A DNA stretch of 9,686 nt from an uncultured Dorea sp. (lineage in GTDB: Bacteria; Bacillota; Clostridia; Lachnospirales; Lachnospiraceae): contig CAQNVT010000052.1 of the NCBI GenBank assembly GCA_948844705.1, positions 1 through 9,686 of the forward strand, written 5' to 3'. The position numbers and the translations under genes are program-made. Positions 1 through 7,623 of the stretch are shown in pieces. A model generated the notes under the pieces. That model saw only the letters and a program-made list of their open reading frames with translations. It ran no database searches and was not told the origin of the DNA. Position 1 is the stretch's first letter. Each line of letters opens with the position of its first letter.

Positions 1-1
1 C

Positions 2-73
2 AGCACGTACGGTGCATTCTGGGGATATGTGAAGCGGCGGAAGCTTGATTGGTTTATGCCGGGGAGGGTGTGA
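2..73 (+). CDS. Possible C-terminal end of an upstream gene (partial)
   Basis: An open frame runs from the window edge to a TGA at 71-73 and gives 23 residues, including GAFWGYVKRRKLDWFMPGRV. The mix of aromatic residues followed by a basic KRRK stretch would suit the cytoplasmic tail of a membrane protein, but I do not recognise the family. It does not look like the end of a peptide-binding protein. The other two forward frames close at 46-48 and 28-30, so this is simply the longest candidate. It could be chance, because only 72 bases are visible. Confidence 0.35.
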   Translation, partial: STYGAFWGYVKRRKLDWFMPGRV

Positions 74-158
74 AGGAAGAAATGCAGATCTTCAGGGTGT
101 AAAAGGATCTCCGATCAGTTACCCGAATTTCTACACAATTCATTATTAAGGATTATAG

Positions 159-200
159 ATAATTTAACTGTTCAGAGGGTTCTTTGAACAGTTAAATTAT
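159..200 (+). repeat. Perfect 16-bp inverted repeat (hairpin) upstream of the permease operon
   Basis: The left arm ATAATTTAACTGTTCA (159-174) and the right arm TGAACAGTTAAATTAT (185-200) are exact reverse complements around a 10-nt loop (175-184). There is no T-run after it, so it is not a standard intrinsic terminator. It ends 19 nt before the dppB-type start and leaves the AAAGGAG ribosome binding site (207-213) just outside the stem. It could be an RNA hairpin that stabilises or attenuates the operon message, or a dyad operator (ACTGTTCA-N10-TGAACAGT). The sequence alone does not decide between these. Confidence 0.8.
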
Positions 201-219
201 GATATGAAAGGAGCAGCTT

Positions 220-1146
220 ATGTATAAATACGTCATTAAGCGTCTGCTGATGTTAATTCCGGTCGTGATAGGTGTTTCTTTTATGGTATTCTTTATCATG
301 TCTCTTACTCCAGGAGATACAGCGAAGGCAATCCTAGGAGAAGATGCACCGAAGGAAGCCCTGGAGAAATTCAGAGAGGAAAGTGGGTTAAATGATCCGG
401 TTCCGGTACAATACGGAAGGTATATGATGGGACTTGTTAAGGGTGATCTGGGTGAGTCTTATAAAACAGGACGTTCGGTTGCCGCAGAAATTTTTTCACG
501 TTTTCCGGCCACATTAAAGTTATCCTTCTGGGGTATGGTATTCGCAGTGGGCTTATCGATTCCGATCGGTATTATCTCTGCTACAAAGCAGTATTCTATA
601 TTGGATAATGTCAGCATGGTGCTGGCTCTTTTAGGAATTGCCACGCCTAATTTCTGGTTAGGGCTGATGCTGATCATTGCATTTTCCCTTCACCTGGGGT
701 GGTTTCCGTCCGCCGGCGCCGAGGGATGGGTGTCCCTTGTCCTTCCGGTGATTACACTGGGCACCGGATGTATGGCAAATATTACGAGGACGACTCGTTC
801 TTCTATGCTTGAAGTAGTAAGGCAGGATTACATACGGACCGCAAAAGCGAAGGGTGTCAGCCAGAGAGTGACTGTCTGGAAGCACGCACTTAAGAATGCA
901 TTAATGCCGGTAGTTACGGTTATCGGGTTACAGTTTGGTTCCCTTCTTGGAGGTGCGGTTCTTACTGAGACTGTTTTTGCATGGCCGGGTGTCGGAACAT
1001 TTCTGATCAATAGCATTAAATCAAAGGATACACCCGCGGTAATGGGAAGTGTTATTGTATTCTGTGTCTGTTTCAGTATTGTTAACTTGATTGTAGATAT
1101 TCTGTATGCATATATTGATCCAAGAATCAAGTCAAAATATAAATAG
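220..1146 (+). CDS. dppB: Di-/oligopeptide ABC transporter permease, DppB/OppB type
   Basis: This is one of two membrane subunits that form the channel of a peptide (possibly nickel or glutathione) importer. At 308 residues it matches the usual OppB length. Visible family marks are a first membrane helix at about residues 9-29 followed by SLTPGD, the GDLGESY stretch near 75-81, later hydrophobic segments at about 101-121, 130-158, 170-185, 225-248 and 276-300, and the EAA coupling loop around 204-222 (YIRTAKAKGV), which contacts the ATPases. The segment ETVFAWPGVG at 250-259 is also characteristic. The start is supported by AAAGGAG with a 6-nt spacer. It is the first gene of a five-gene operon. 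Dpp and Opp cannot be separated by sequence here, so the symbol marks the family and not the substrate. Confidence 0.93.
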   Translation: MYKYVIKRLLMLIPVVIGVSFMVFFIMSLTPGDTAKAILGEDAPKEALEKFREESGLNDPVPVQYGRYMMGLVKGDLGESYKTGRSVAAEIFSRFPATLKLSFWGMVFAVGLSIPIGIISATKQYSILDNVSMVLALLGIATPNFWLGLMLIIAFSLHLGWFPSAGAEGWVSLVLPVITLGTGCMANITRTTRSSMLEVVRQDYIRTAKAKGVSQRVTVWKHALKNALMPVVTVIGLQFGSLLGGAVLTETVFAWPGVGTFLINSIKSKDTPAVMGSVIVFCVCFSIVNLIVDILYAYIDPRIKSKYK

Positions 1147-1160
1147 TGAGGTGACAGGCA

Positions 1161-2039
1161 ATGAATAAAAATGGAGTGGGAAATTATAAAAAACGGGGTA
1201 TGGCAAAAGAGATCATGCGTCGTTTGATGAAAAATAAGATGGCAGTCGCAGGACTTGTTATTATTACAATACTTATACTTCTGGCAGTTTTTGCAGATGT
1301 TTTTATTGATTATGAGAAAGATGTTGTGGCACAGGATATTCCCAACCGCCTTCAGGGGCCAAGCGCCGAGCACTGGTGCGGAACAGATGAATTTGGAAGA
1401 GATATATTTGCACGTCTTGTTTACGGATCAAGAGTATCCCTGCTGGTAGGAGTTGTAGCTGTTGTTGTAGCATTGCTTATTGGAGGGATTCTCGGGGCTG
1501 TTGCAGGATATTATGAAGGAGTTCTTGACAATGTCATCATGCGTGTCATGGATATTTTCCTGGCAGTTCCAAGTATCCTCATGGCGATTACAATCGTGGC
1601 TGCGTTTGGAACGAATCTGATATATGTTATGATAGCAATCGGAATTTCCGGTGTTCCCGGCTTTGCACGAATTGTACGTGCTGCTGTTCTGAGTGTAAAG
1701 GATCAGGAATTCGTAGAGTCTTCAAAAGCGATCGGTGCAGCCAATATAACAGTGATCTTCCGTGAGATCATTCCAAACTGTATGGCACCTATCATTGTGC
1801 AGGCAACATTAGGTGTGGCAGGTTCGATTCTTTCGACTGCTTCCTTAAGCTTTATCGGGCTGGGAGTTCAGCCTCCGAGTCCTGAATGGGGAGCTATGTT
1901 GTCCGGAGGGCGCAATTATCTGCGGGATGCAACCCATTTAACACTATTTCCGGGTCTTGCGATCGTAATTACTGTTCTGGCACTGAATCTGCTTGGTGAC
2001 GGGCTTCGTGATGCACTGGATCCGAGATTAAAACAGTAG
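1161..2039 (+). CDS. dppC: Di-/oligopeptide ABC transporter permease, DppC/OppC type
   Basis: This is the second channel subunit, partner of the upstream DppB-type permease. It has 292 residues, usual for the family. A basic cytoplasmic N-terminus with [12 protein letters not shown] leads into the first membrane helix (about 29-48). The external family motif [19 protein letters not shown] follows at 71-89. The EAA loop lies at about 181-206 ([10 protein letters not shown]), then [16 protein letters not shown] at 229-244 and the C-terminal [13 protein letters not shown] at 278-290, all typical. GAGGTG (1148-1153) sits 7 nt before the ATG, and the gap to dppB is 14 nt. A second in-frame ATG at residue 14 is possible but has no comparable ribosome binding site. 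Confidence 0.93.
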   Translation: MNKNGVGNYKKRGMAKEIMRRLMKNKMAVAGLVIITILILLAVFADVFIDYEKDVVAQDIPNRLQGPSAEHWCGTDEFGRDIFARLVYGSRVSLLVGVVAVVVALLIGGILGAVAGYYEGVLDNVIMRVMDIFLAVPSILMAITIVAAFGTNLIYVMIAIGISGVPGFARIVRAAVLSVKDQEFVESSKAIGAANITVIFREIIPNCMAPIIVQATLGVAGSILSTASLSFIGLGVQPPSPEWGAMLSGGRNYLRDATHLTLFPGLAIVITVLALNLLGDGLRDALDPRLKQ

Positions 2040-2049
2040 GAGGTGCAGC

Positions 2050-3051
2050 ATGGAAGAGAAGAAATATGCGCTTAAAATTAAGGATCTTGTAGTTCAGTAT
2101 AAAACGGATGACGGTGTAGTCGAGGCAGTAAACGGAATCGACCTTATGATTGAACAGGGAAAGACCATGGGGCTTGTGGGAGAGACAGGTGCCGGTAAGA
2201 CAACAACGGCACTTTCTGTGCTGCGTTTGATTCCTGAACCGCCAGGAAAGATTATTAGGGGTAGTATTGAACTGGAAGGGAAAAATGTGTTTGAATATTC
2301 AGAAAAGGAAATGGAAAAAATCCGTGGGAATGCGGTTTCTATGATTTTTCAGGATCCGATGACATCTTTAAACCCGGTTATGACAGTGGGAGATCAGATA
2401 GCAGAGGTTATCGAACTTCACGAGAAGGTTGACAAAAAAAGTGCCATGGAAAAGGCAAAGGAAATGTTGGAAATGGTAGGAATTCCCGGAAACCGTGCGA
2501 ATGAATATCCGCATCAGTTTTCCGGAGGCATGAAGCAACGTGTGGTGATCGCTATGGCGCTTGTGTGTAATCCGGGATTTCTGATTGCTGATGAGCCTAC
2601 TACGGCACTCGATGTAACGATTCAGGCTCAGGTTCTTGATCTGATGGCAAAGCTGAGGCAGAAATATAATACTTCGACATTAATGATCACGCATGATCTG
2701 GGAATAGTAGCAGAGGTATGTGATCATGTGGCGATTATGTATGCGGGGAATATTGTGGAAAGTGGAAGTCTGAGAGATATTTTCGAAAATACTGCACATC
2801 CGTATACAGAGGGATTGTTCGGATCTCTTCCCGATATTGAAAAAAGAACGGAAAAGCTTAAACCGATTCCGGGACTTATGCCGGATCCCACAAATCTTCC
2901 GAAGGGCTGTCCGTTTCATCCGCGCTGTAAATATTGTCAGGATATCTGCAAAACAAGAGTGCCTGTAAAAACGTCAGTCAGTGATACGCATGCAGTGTCC
3001 TGTCTTGCGTATGAGGAAGGTACAGGTGTAGTGTTAGGAGGTGCAAAATAA
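2050..3051 (+). CDS. dppD: Peptide ABC transporter ATP-binding protein, DppD/OppD type
   Basis: This cytoplasmic ATPase subunit powers peptide import together with the DppF-type protein encoded next. In order, the 333-residue protein shows Walker A GETGAGKT (44-51), Q-loop Q101 in [10 protein letters not shown], an intact signature FSGGMKQ (157-163), Walker B FLIADEP (177-183) with catalytic Glu182, D-loop ALD and switch His215. The C-terminal oligopeptide-transporter domain carries Cys287, 293, 296, 300 and 318. Four of these match the CxFxxRC...C...C pattern that binds a [4Fe-4S] cluster in some DppD proteins (family knowledge); Cys296 is extra. The ribosome binding site AGGAGGTG (2038-2045) overlaps the stop codon of dppC. 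The last base of the stop codon is the first base of the next ATG. Confidence 0.94.
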   Translation: MEEKKYALKIKDLVVQYKTDDGVVEAVNGIDLMIEQGKTMGLVGETGAGKTTTALSVLRLIPEPPGKIIRGSIELEGKNVFEYSEKEMEKIRGNAVSMIFQDPMTSLNPVMTVGDQIAEVIELHEKVDKKSAMEKAKEMLEMVGIPGNRANEYPHQFSGGMKQRVVIAMALVCNPGFLIADEPTTALDVTIQAQVLDLMAKLRQKYNTSTLMITHDLGIVAEVCDHVAIMYAGNIVESGSLRDIFENTAHPYTEGLFGSLPDIEKRTEKLKPIPGLMPDPTNLPKGCPFHPRCKYCQDICKTRVPVKTSVSDTHAVSCLAYEEGTGVVLGGAK

Positions 3052-4007
3052 TGTCGGAACCGTTGTTAGAGGTTAAACATTTATGTAAATATTTTAATAC
3101 TTCCGGCGGGGTTCTTCATGCGGTAGATGACGTGAGCTTTGCAATCGAAAAGGGAAAGACGCTGGGAGTCGTGGGAGAGTCGGGATGTGGGAAATCAACG
3201 ACCGGCAGAGCGATACTGCGTCTTCATGAGCCTACCTCAGGAGAGGTTTTATTTGAGGGAAATGATATCACAAAGTATTCGATGAAGCAGATGCGCGAGA
3301 TGAGAAAGGACATGCAGATTGTTTTCCAGGATCCGTTTGCATCTTTAAATCCCAGGAAAACAGTCAGTGAGATCATTGCAGAGCCGTTTCGTTTACACAG
3401 GACCTTAACAAATAAAACGGAGAGAGAAGGCCGTGTGCTGGAGCTTATGGAAACAGTCGGTCTTGCTGCCCGGCTGGTTAACAGTTATCCGCATGAGCTG
3501 GACGGCGGACGGAGACAGCGTATCGGTATCGCCAGAGCACTGGCAATGAATCCCAAGTTCGTTGTATGTGATGAGCCGGTATCTGCATTGGATGTATCTA
3601 TTCAGGCGCAGATTCTCAACCTTCTTAAGCAGCTGCAGGAGGAACGGGGACTGACATATATTTTTATTACGCATGATTTGTCAGTTGTAAATTATTTCTC
3701 GGATGAAATTGTCGTAATGTATCTCGGAAAGATTGTAGAATATACATCGGCGGAGCAGTTATTTGCCCATCCGGTTCATCCGTATACAAAAGCACTTCTG
3801 TCCGCCATTCCAGTGCCGCGTGTTGATGCAAAGAAGGAGCGTATCCTACTTAAAGGGGAAATTACGTCTCCGATCAATCCGAAGCCCGGCTGCAGATTTG
3901 CTCCCCGATGCGAATATGCAAAGCCGGAATGTTTCGAAAAGTCACCGGAGCTCCGGGAGACAGAAAAAGGGCATAAGGTGTCGTGTCATTTTGCAGAGCA
4001 GTTTTAG
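3051..4007 (+). CDS. dppF: Peptide ABC transporter ATP-binding protein, DppF/OppF type
   Basis: This is the second ATPase of the importer, 318 residues. It has Walker A GESGCGKS (42-49), Q93 in FQDPFASLNP, Walker B FVVCDEP (170-176) with Glu175, D-loop SALD and His208. The ABC signature is degenerate: LDGGRRQR (150-157) replaces LSGGQ, with Asp151 at the conserved Ser and Arg154 at the Gln. Its partner DppD keeps SGG, so the two composite ATP sites should differ. The C-terminus has Cys281, 287, 294 and 312 in CRFAPRC-x6-C-x17-C, the same Cys arrangement as the iron-sulfur type DppD proteins. The TAATG overlap with dppD and AGGAGGTG at 3036-3043 indicate translational coupling. Confidence 0.94.
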   Translation: MSEPLLEVKHLCKYFNTSGGVLHAVDDVSFAIEKGKTLGVVGESGCGKSTTGRAILRLHEPTSGEVLFEGNDITKYSMKQMREMRKDMQIVFQDPFASLNPRKTVSEIIAEPFRLHRTLTNKTEREGRVLELMETVGLAARLVNSYPHELDGGRRQRIGIARALAMNPKFVVCDEPVSALDVSIQAQILNLLKQLQEERGLTYIFITHDLSVVNYFSDEIVVMYLGKIVEYTSAEQLFAHPVHPYTKALLSAIPVPRVDAKKERILLKGEITSPINPKPGCRFAPRCEYAKPECFEKSPELRETEKGHKVSCHFAEQF

Positions 4008-4012
4008 AAAAT

Positions 4013-4018
4013 GGAGGG
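4013..4018 (+). promoter_or_regulatory. Ribosome binding site that fixes the M42 peptidase start
   Basis: GGAGGG lies 4 nt before the ATG at 4023. The earlier in-frame ATG at 4011 directly abuts this motif and has only GTTTTAGAAA before it, so it has no ribosome binding site of its own. Starting at 4023 removes four residues (MEGN). Confidence 0.75.
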
Positions 4019-4022
4019 AAAT

Positions 4023-5066
4023 ATGAAATACGAAATAAATTGTGAATTTTTGTTGGACTGTTTTAAAACATTGGTTCATGTACCAAGTCCGGTAAGCTAT
4101 TATGATGAAATTAATCCGATTATGGAAACATATGGAAGAGAATTCGGTGTGAAGACAGAAACAGACCGAAAGCATACGGTTTATTATGTTCTGGAAGGAG
4201 AGGATAACAGTAAAACGGTAATGATAGGCGCACATCTGGATACATTGGGATTGATGGTACGCCATATAGATGAAAAAGGACATCTTTGGACCCGGCCTCT
4301 TGGAGGAATTAATTTTAGCAGTATTGAGGGTGAAACGGTAACGGTGCATACACGTGAAGGAAAGAAATATACAGGATTGTTTGCATGTAAATCTCATTCT
4401 GCGCATGTGTTTGATGATTGCACAACCTTAGAGCGTAATGAAAATACGATGTACGTACTTTTGGATAAGCCGGTGTCTACAGCCGGGGAGGTTCGAAGCC
4501 TGGGAATTGAAAACGGGGATATTATTTCGATAGATCCTCATTTTGAGTATACAGAGGATGGATATATTAAATCCCGGTTTATTGATAATAAGGCATGTGT
4601 AGCGTCTGTGTTCGGAGCTTTAGAGTATCTGAAAAATCATAACATGAAACCAAAATACAGAACTTTGCTGGCATTTCCGCATTATGAAGAGATTAACCAT
4701 GGCGGAGCCTATGTGCCGGAAGAGGTGGAAGAATTTCTTGCAGTCGATATTGCAGTGCTAGGACCGGAAAATACCGGTTCGGAACAAAAAGTCAGCATTT
4801 GCTGTAAAGATGCTTTCGGTCCGTATGACAGAGCGATGACAACACGGGTAATTGAGCAGGCCAAAAAGGTGCAGAGTGATTATGCGGTAGATGTTTATTA
4901 TCGTTATGGAACGGATGCCGGTGCCGCGCTCCGTGCGGGAAATAATCTGTGTACGGCAGCTGTCGGAATGGGGTGCTATTGCAGCCACGGACGTGAAAGA
5001 ACGCATATTAAGGGGATAGAAAATACTGCAGAGCTTATTCTGGCATATATGCTGAATTTATCCTAA
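4023..5066 (+). CDS. M42-family zinc/cobalt metallopeptidase (glutamyl-aminopeptidase/endoglucanase-like fold)
   Basis: This is a cytoplasmic dinuclear-metal peptidase of 347 residues, probably an aminopeptidase acting on imported peptides. Expected metal and catalytic residues are visible: His71 and Asp73 in GAHLDTLG, Asp188 in SRFIDNKAC, the catalytic Glu222/Glu223 pair in HYEEINHGG, Asp242 in AVDIAVLG and His322 in CSHGRERTH. The HLDTLG motif and the GDIISIDPHFE...GYIKSRFIDNKA region recall, from memory, the M42 subfamily linked to the NAGGN osmoprotectant clusters more than PepA/FrvX. No NAGGN synthesis genes are present here. The gene starts 15 nt after dppF and ends just before the operon terminator, so it is cotranscribed with the importer. 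M42 members often form large tetrahedral complexes (family knowledge). Substrate is not predictable. Confidence 0.9.
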   Translation: MKYEINCEFLLDCFKTLVHVPSPVSYYDEINPIMETYGREFGVKTETDRKHTVYYVLEGEDNSKTVMIGAHLDTLGLMVRHIDEKGHLWTRPLGGINFSSIEGETVTVHTREGKKYTGLFACKSHSAHVFDDCTTLERNENTMYVLLDKPVSTAGEVRSLGIENGDIISIDPHFEYTEDGYIKSRFIDNKACVASVFGALEYLKNHNMKPKYRTLLAFPHYEEINHGGAYVPEEVEEFLAVDIAVLGPENTGSEQKVSICCKDAFGPYDRAMTTRVIEQAKKVQSDYAVDVYYRYGTDAGAALRAGNNLCTAAVGMGCYCSHGRERTHIKGIENTAELILAYMLNLS

Positions 5067-5091
5067 AACAGGGATTACACAGTGAAGATTG

Positions 5092-5126
5092 CGGGGAGCC
5101 AGAAATTAAAAGGCTTTCCGTTTTTT
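5092..5126 (+). terminator. Intrinsic (rho-independent) terminator of the peptide-import operon
   Basis: The stem CGGGGAGCC (5092-5100) pairs with GGCTTTCCG (5112-5120). That is 9 pairs, including two G-U wobbles, around an 11-nt A-rich loop, followed immediately by six T residues (5121-5126). It lies 26 nt after the M42 stop codon and separates the importer operon from the tdh promoter. Confidence 0.88.
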
Positions 5127-5187
5127 ATGTGAATACAAATATCAATAAAGAGCTTTTATTTAAGAGAAGCTTTGAAAAGAAAAATTA

Positions 5188-5216
5188 TTGTACATATGCA
5201 AAACGGGTGTTATAAT
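5188..5216 (+). promoter_or_regulatory. Sigma-A promoter of tdh operon with extended -10
   Basis: The -35 box is TTGTAC (5188-5193). A 17-nt spacer ends in TGT, and the -10 is a consensus TATAAT (5211-5216), giving an extended -10 element TGTTATAAT. An A-rich tract (about 5174-5184) just upstream could act as an UP element. Transcription would start near 5223, giving a leader of about 52 nt before the ATG at 5275. No clear operator or riboswitch is visible. Confidence 0.88.
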
Positions 5217-5236
5217 AAGCCTGTCATATGAATATT

Positions 5237-5252
5237 TCGCCGGGGACGGCGA
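5237..5252 (+). promoter_or_regulatory. Leader hairpin with GNRA-type tetraloop upstream of tdh ribosome binding site
   Basis: TCGCCG (5237-5242) and CGGCGA (5247-5252) are perfect reverse complements closing a GGGA tetraloop, which fits the stable GNRA class. The hairpin ends 7 nt before the GGGAGGT ribosome binding site (5260-5266), so it does not cover it. It may stabilise the 5' end or keep the start region open. Its function is inferred. Confidence 0.65.
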
Positions 5253-5274
5253 CAGAAACGGGAGGTTCAAAAAC

Positions 5275-6336
5275 ATGAGTGTAACAAATGATGGATTAAT
5301 GTGGGCGCTTGTGAAGGAAAAACCGGAAGAGGGCTTATGGATGAAGCGCGTACCGGTGCCGGAGGTAGGGCCGAATGACGTTAAGATCAAGATTCACAAG
5401 ACAGCCATCTGCGGAACGGATGTGCATATTTATCAGTGGAATGACTGGGCACAGCACACAATTCCGGTCGGCCTTACCGCAGGCCATGAATATGTGGGAG
5501 AAGTAGTAGAAAAGGGTGAAGGAGTAAGAGGCTTTGAGATTGGGGATCTGGTATCGGGGGAAGGCCATATCACATGCGGTAAATGCCGGAACTGTCTGGA
5601 GGGCCACAAGGAGAACTGCAAGGATGCAAAAGGAGTAGGCGTTAACAGAAACGGTGCATTTGCGGAATATCTTGTGATACCGTCCTGCAATGTATGGCCG
5701 TGTAATCCGGCGATACCGGAGGAGATGTATGCGATCTTTGATCCGTTCGGAAATGCGACTCATACGGCGCTGTCCTATGAGATGTTAGGCGAGGATGTGC
5801 TTGTGGCGGGCGCAGGTCCTATCGGATGTATGGCGGCGGCTATCGCAAAATTTTCAGGGGCAAGGCACGTGGTCGTTACCGATATGAATCCTTACCGTCT
5901 TGAGCTTGCAGAAAAGCTTGGCGCAACAAGAACGGTGAATTTAAAAGAAGAAAAGCTTGAGGATGTCATGAAGGCCATCGGAATGACCGAGGGCTTCGAC
6001 GTGGGTCTTGAGATGTCAGGCTCACAGGCAGGGCTGCATCAGATGATCCATAATATGAAGCACGGCGGAAATATTGCACTTCTGGGACTTCAGAGGACGG
6101 ATGCAACGGTGGATCTTGAAACGGTAATTTTCAACGGCTTAAATATCCGCGGCATCTATGGAAGAAAGGTGTGGGATACCTGGTATAAGATGTCTACGAT
6201 GCTTCAGGCGGGCCTTGATATTTCTCCGATCATCACACATCATTTTGATATCAGGGATTATGAGAAGGGTTTTGAGGCCATGATTTCCGGGCAGTCAGGA
6301 AAGGTTATTTTAGACTGGGCACACGTAAATGACTAA
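5275..6336 (+). CDS. tdh: L-threonine 3-dehydrogenase
   Basis: This cytoplasmic zinc-dependent medium-chain dehydrogenase oxidises L-threonine with NAD+ to 2-amino-3-ketobutyrate, the substrate of Kbl encoded next. The 353-residue protein has catalytic zinc ligands Cys46 (in [10 protein letters not shown]), His71 and Glu72 (GHEYVGEV), and structural zinc cysteines 101, 104, 107 and 115. It also has the substrate-side stretch [15 protein letters not shown], the Rossmann motif GAGPIG at 179-184, and [14 protein letters not shown] near 236-249. The match to the E. coli Tdh pattern is close throughout. The start at 5275 is chosen for GGGAGGT with an 8-nt spacer. An in-frame TTG at 5188 would add 29 residues, but it lies in the -35 box and upstream of the likely transcript start. 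It is the first gene of the second operon. Confidence 0.97.
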   Translation: MSVTNDGLMWALVKEKPEEGLWMKRVPVPEVGPNDVKIKIHKTAICGTDVHIYQWNDWAQHTIPVGLTAGHEYVGEVVEKGEGVRGFEIGDLVSGEGHITCGKCRNCLEGHKENCKDAKGVGVNRNGAFAEYLVIPSCNVWPCNPAIPEEMYAIFDPFGNATHTALSYEMLGEDVLVAGAGPIGCMAAAIAKFSGARHVVVTDMNPYRLELAEKLGATRTVNLKEEKLEDVMKAIGMTEGFDVGLEMSGSQAGLHQMIHNMKHGGNIALLGLQRTDATVDLETVIFNGLNIRGIYGRKVWDTWYKMSTMLQAGLDISPIITHHFDIRDYEKGFEAMISGQSGKVILDWAHVND

Positions 6337-6387
6337 ATAACCATTCGCAGTCAGGATATATATTTTAAGAAAGAGAGATAATAAAAA

Positions 6388-7581
6388 ATGGCAAGAAAAA
6401 ATGATATTTTAAATATTTATACAAAAGAAGTTGAAGGAATCAAGGAAGCAGGCCTTTTTAAGGGCGAGGCCCCTTTTGTGTCTCCCCAGGGAGCAAGGGT
6501 AAAGCTTGAGGACGGAAGAGAGCTTCTGTGCATGTGTGCAAACAATTATCTGGGACTTGGGGATAATCCGCGCCTTATAGAGGCGGCGAAGAGAACCTAT
6601 GATGAAAAGGGATATGGCGTTGCTTCGGTACGTTTTATCTGCGGCACCCAGGATATTCATAAGAAGCTCGAAAAGAAGATCTCAGATTTTCTGGGAACGG
6701 ATGATACGATCCTGTATTCCTCCTGCTTCGATGCGAACGGCGGATTATTTGAGACGATTCTGACGGCAGAAGACGCTGTTATAAGTGATGAACTCAACCA
6801 TGCCTCTATCATTGACGGCGTAAGGCTTTGTAAGGCAAAACGTTTCCGTTATAAGAATAATAATATGGAGGATCTGGAGGCGAAGCTTAAGGAGGCGGAC
6901 GAAGCAGGAGCCCGTATTAAACTGATTGCCACAGACGGAGTATTTTCCATGGATGGAATCATCTGTAACCTTAAAGGAGTATGTGACCTTGCAGATAAGT
7001 ACAATGCCCTCGTTATGGTTGACGACAGCCATGCAGTAGGCTTTGTCGGAAAGACAGGCCGCGGAACTCCGGAGTACTGCGGCGTCCGGGGGCGCGTGGA
7101 TATCATTACAGGAACGCTTGGAAAGGCACTTGGAGGAGCATCCGGCGGATATACCTCGGGACGTAAGGAAATCATTGACCTCCTGCGTCAGAGAAGCCGC
7201 CCGTATCTCTTTTCCAACTCTCTTGCACCGGCGATCGCAGGAGCAAGCATCGAGCTGTTTGATATGCTGGACGAAAGCACCGAGCTCCGCGACCATCTGG
7301 AGGAGGTAACCGCGTATTACTGCAAGGAGCTTGTTGACAACGGCTTTGATATTATCCCGGGAACCCATCCGTGCGTGCCGGTCATGCTCTACGATGAAAA
7401 GACAGCGGCAGAATTCGCAAGACGGATGATGGAAAAGGGTGTGTATGTAGTGGCATTCTCTTATCCGGTCGTTCCGAAGGGGAAGGCAAGAATCCGCACT
7501 CAGGTATGTGCAAGCCATACAAAGGAAGACATAGATTTTATTGTAAAATGCTTCAAAGAAGTGCGCGAAGAAATGAAATAA
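6388..7581 (+). CDS. kbl: 2-amino-3-ketobutyrate CoA ligase (glycine C-acetyltransferase)
   Basis: This cytoplasmic PLP enzyme of the alpha-oxoamine synthase family cleaves 2-amino-3-ketobutyrate with CoA to glycine and acetyl-CoA, completing the threonine dehydrogenase pathway. Its 397 residues match the usual length. Visible marks are the N-terminal [12 protein letters not shown] (50-61), the substrate-loop region VRFICGTQ (81-88), His138 in [10 protein letters not shown] for PLP stacking, the DDSHAVGF motif (212-219), and the Schiff-base lysine Lys246 in [14 protein letters not shown]. The gap from tdh is 51 nt with no terminator or clear promoter. The ribosome binding site is weak and purine-rich (AAAGAGAG around 6370-6377). 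The tdh-kbl pairing strongly supports both calls. Confidence 0.97.
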   Translation: MARKNDILNIYTKEVEGIKEAGLFKGEAPFVSPQGARVKLEDGRELLCMCANNYLGLGDNPRLIEAAKRTYDEKGYGVASVRFICGTQDIHKKLEKKISDFLGTDDTILYSSCFDANGGLFETILTAEDAVISDELNHASIIDGVRLCKAKRFRYKNNNMEDLEAKLKEADEAGARIKLIATDGVFSMDGIICNLKGVCDLADKYNALVMVDDSHAVGFVGKTGRGTPEYCGVRGRVDIITGTLGKALGGASGGYTSGRKEIIDLLRQRSRPYLFSNSLAPAIAGASIELFDMLDESTELRDHLEEVTAYYCKELVDNGFDIIPGTHPCVPVMLYDEKTAAEFARRMMEKGVYVVAFSYPVVPKGKARIRTQVCASHTKEDIDFIVKCFKEVREEMK

Positions 7582-7582
7582 T

Positions 7583-7623
7583 ATCTGGGGACGTAGTATT
7601 TTTAAAAATACTACGTCCCAGAT
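7583..7623 (+). repeat. Long near-perfect extragenic palindrome (REP-like)
   Basis: The left arm (7583-7603, starting ATCTGGGGACGTAG) is followed directly by its reverse complement (7604-7623, ending CTACGTCCCAGAT). Twenty bases pair, and the only defect is one extra G in the left arm. It begins one base after the kbl stop codon. No T-run follows on either strand, so it does not look like an ordinary terminator. The shape and the GGGAC ends resemble REP-type repeats that some bacteria carry in many copies; this is inferred, not shown. Confidence 0.85.

Noticed and set aside
86..110. Short inverted repeat AGATC...GATCT before the importer operon
   Set aside because: Only 5 bp with a long loop, and no extension or T-run; expected by chance.
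119..159. Possible promoters for the importer operon (TTACCC/CATTAT, TTCTAC/TATAGA)
   Set aside because: The -35 matches are poor or the spacing is wrong (19 nt), so no promoter is called here.
828..1373. A 181-codon minus-strand open frame across the two permease genes
   Set aside because: It covers the ends of both conserved permeases and gives a low-complexity Cys/His/Ile-rich product without family signals.
5139..5159. Small palindromes such as AATAAA-GAGCT-TTTATT after the terminator
   Set aside because: Six A/T pairs in an A/T-rich stretch are likely by chance, and no T-box or riboswitch core is present.
5188..5274. An N-terminal extension of tdh from a TTG at 5188
   Set aside because: The TTG is part of the -35 box and would be upstream of the transcript start. 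The added residues have no counterpart in Tdh, and the ATG at 5275 has a good ribosome binding site.
6745..7518. A 257-codon open frame on the minus strand inside kbl, the longest antisense frame in the window
   Set aside because: It lies wholly opposite a well-identified enzyme gene. Its product is rich in Cys and His with no recognisable domain, and it has no supporting context. It is a by-product of kbl codon use.
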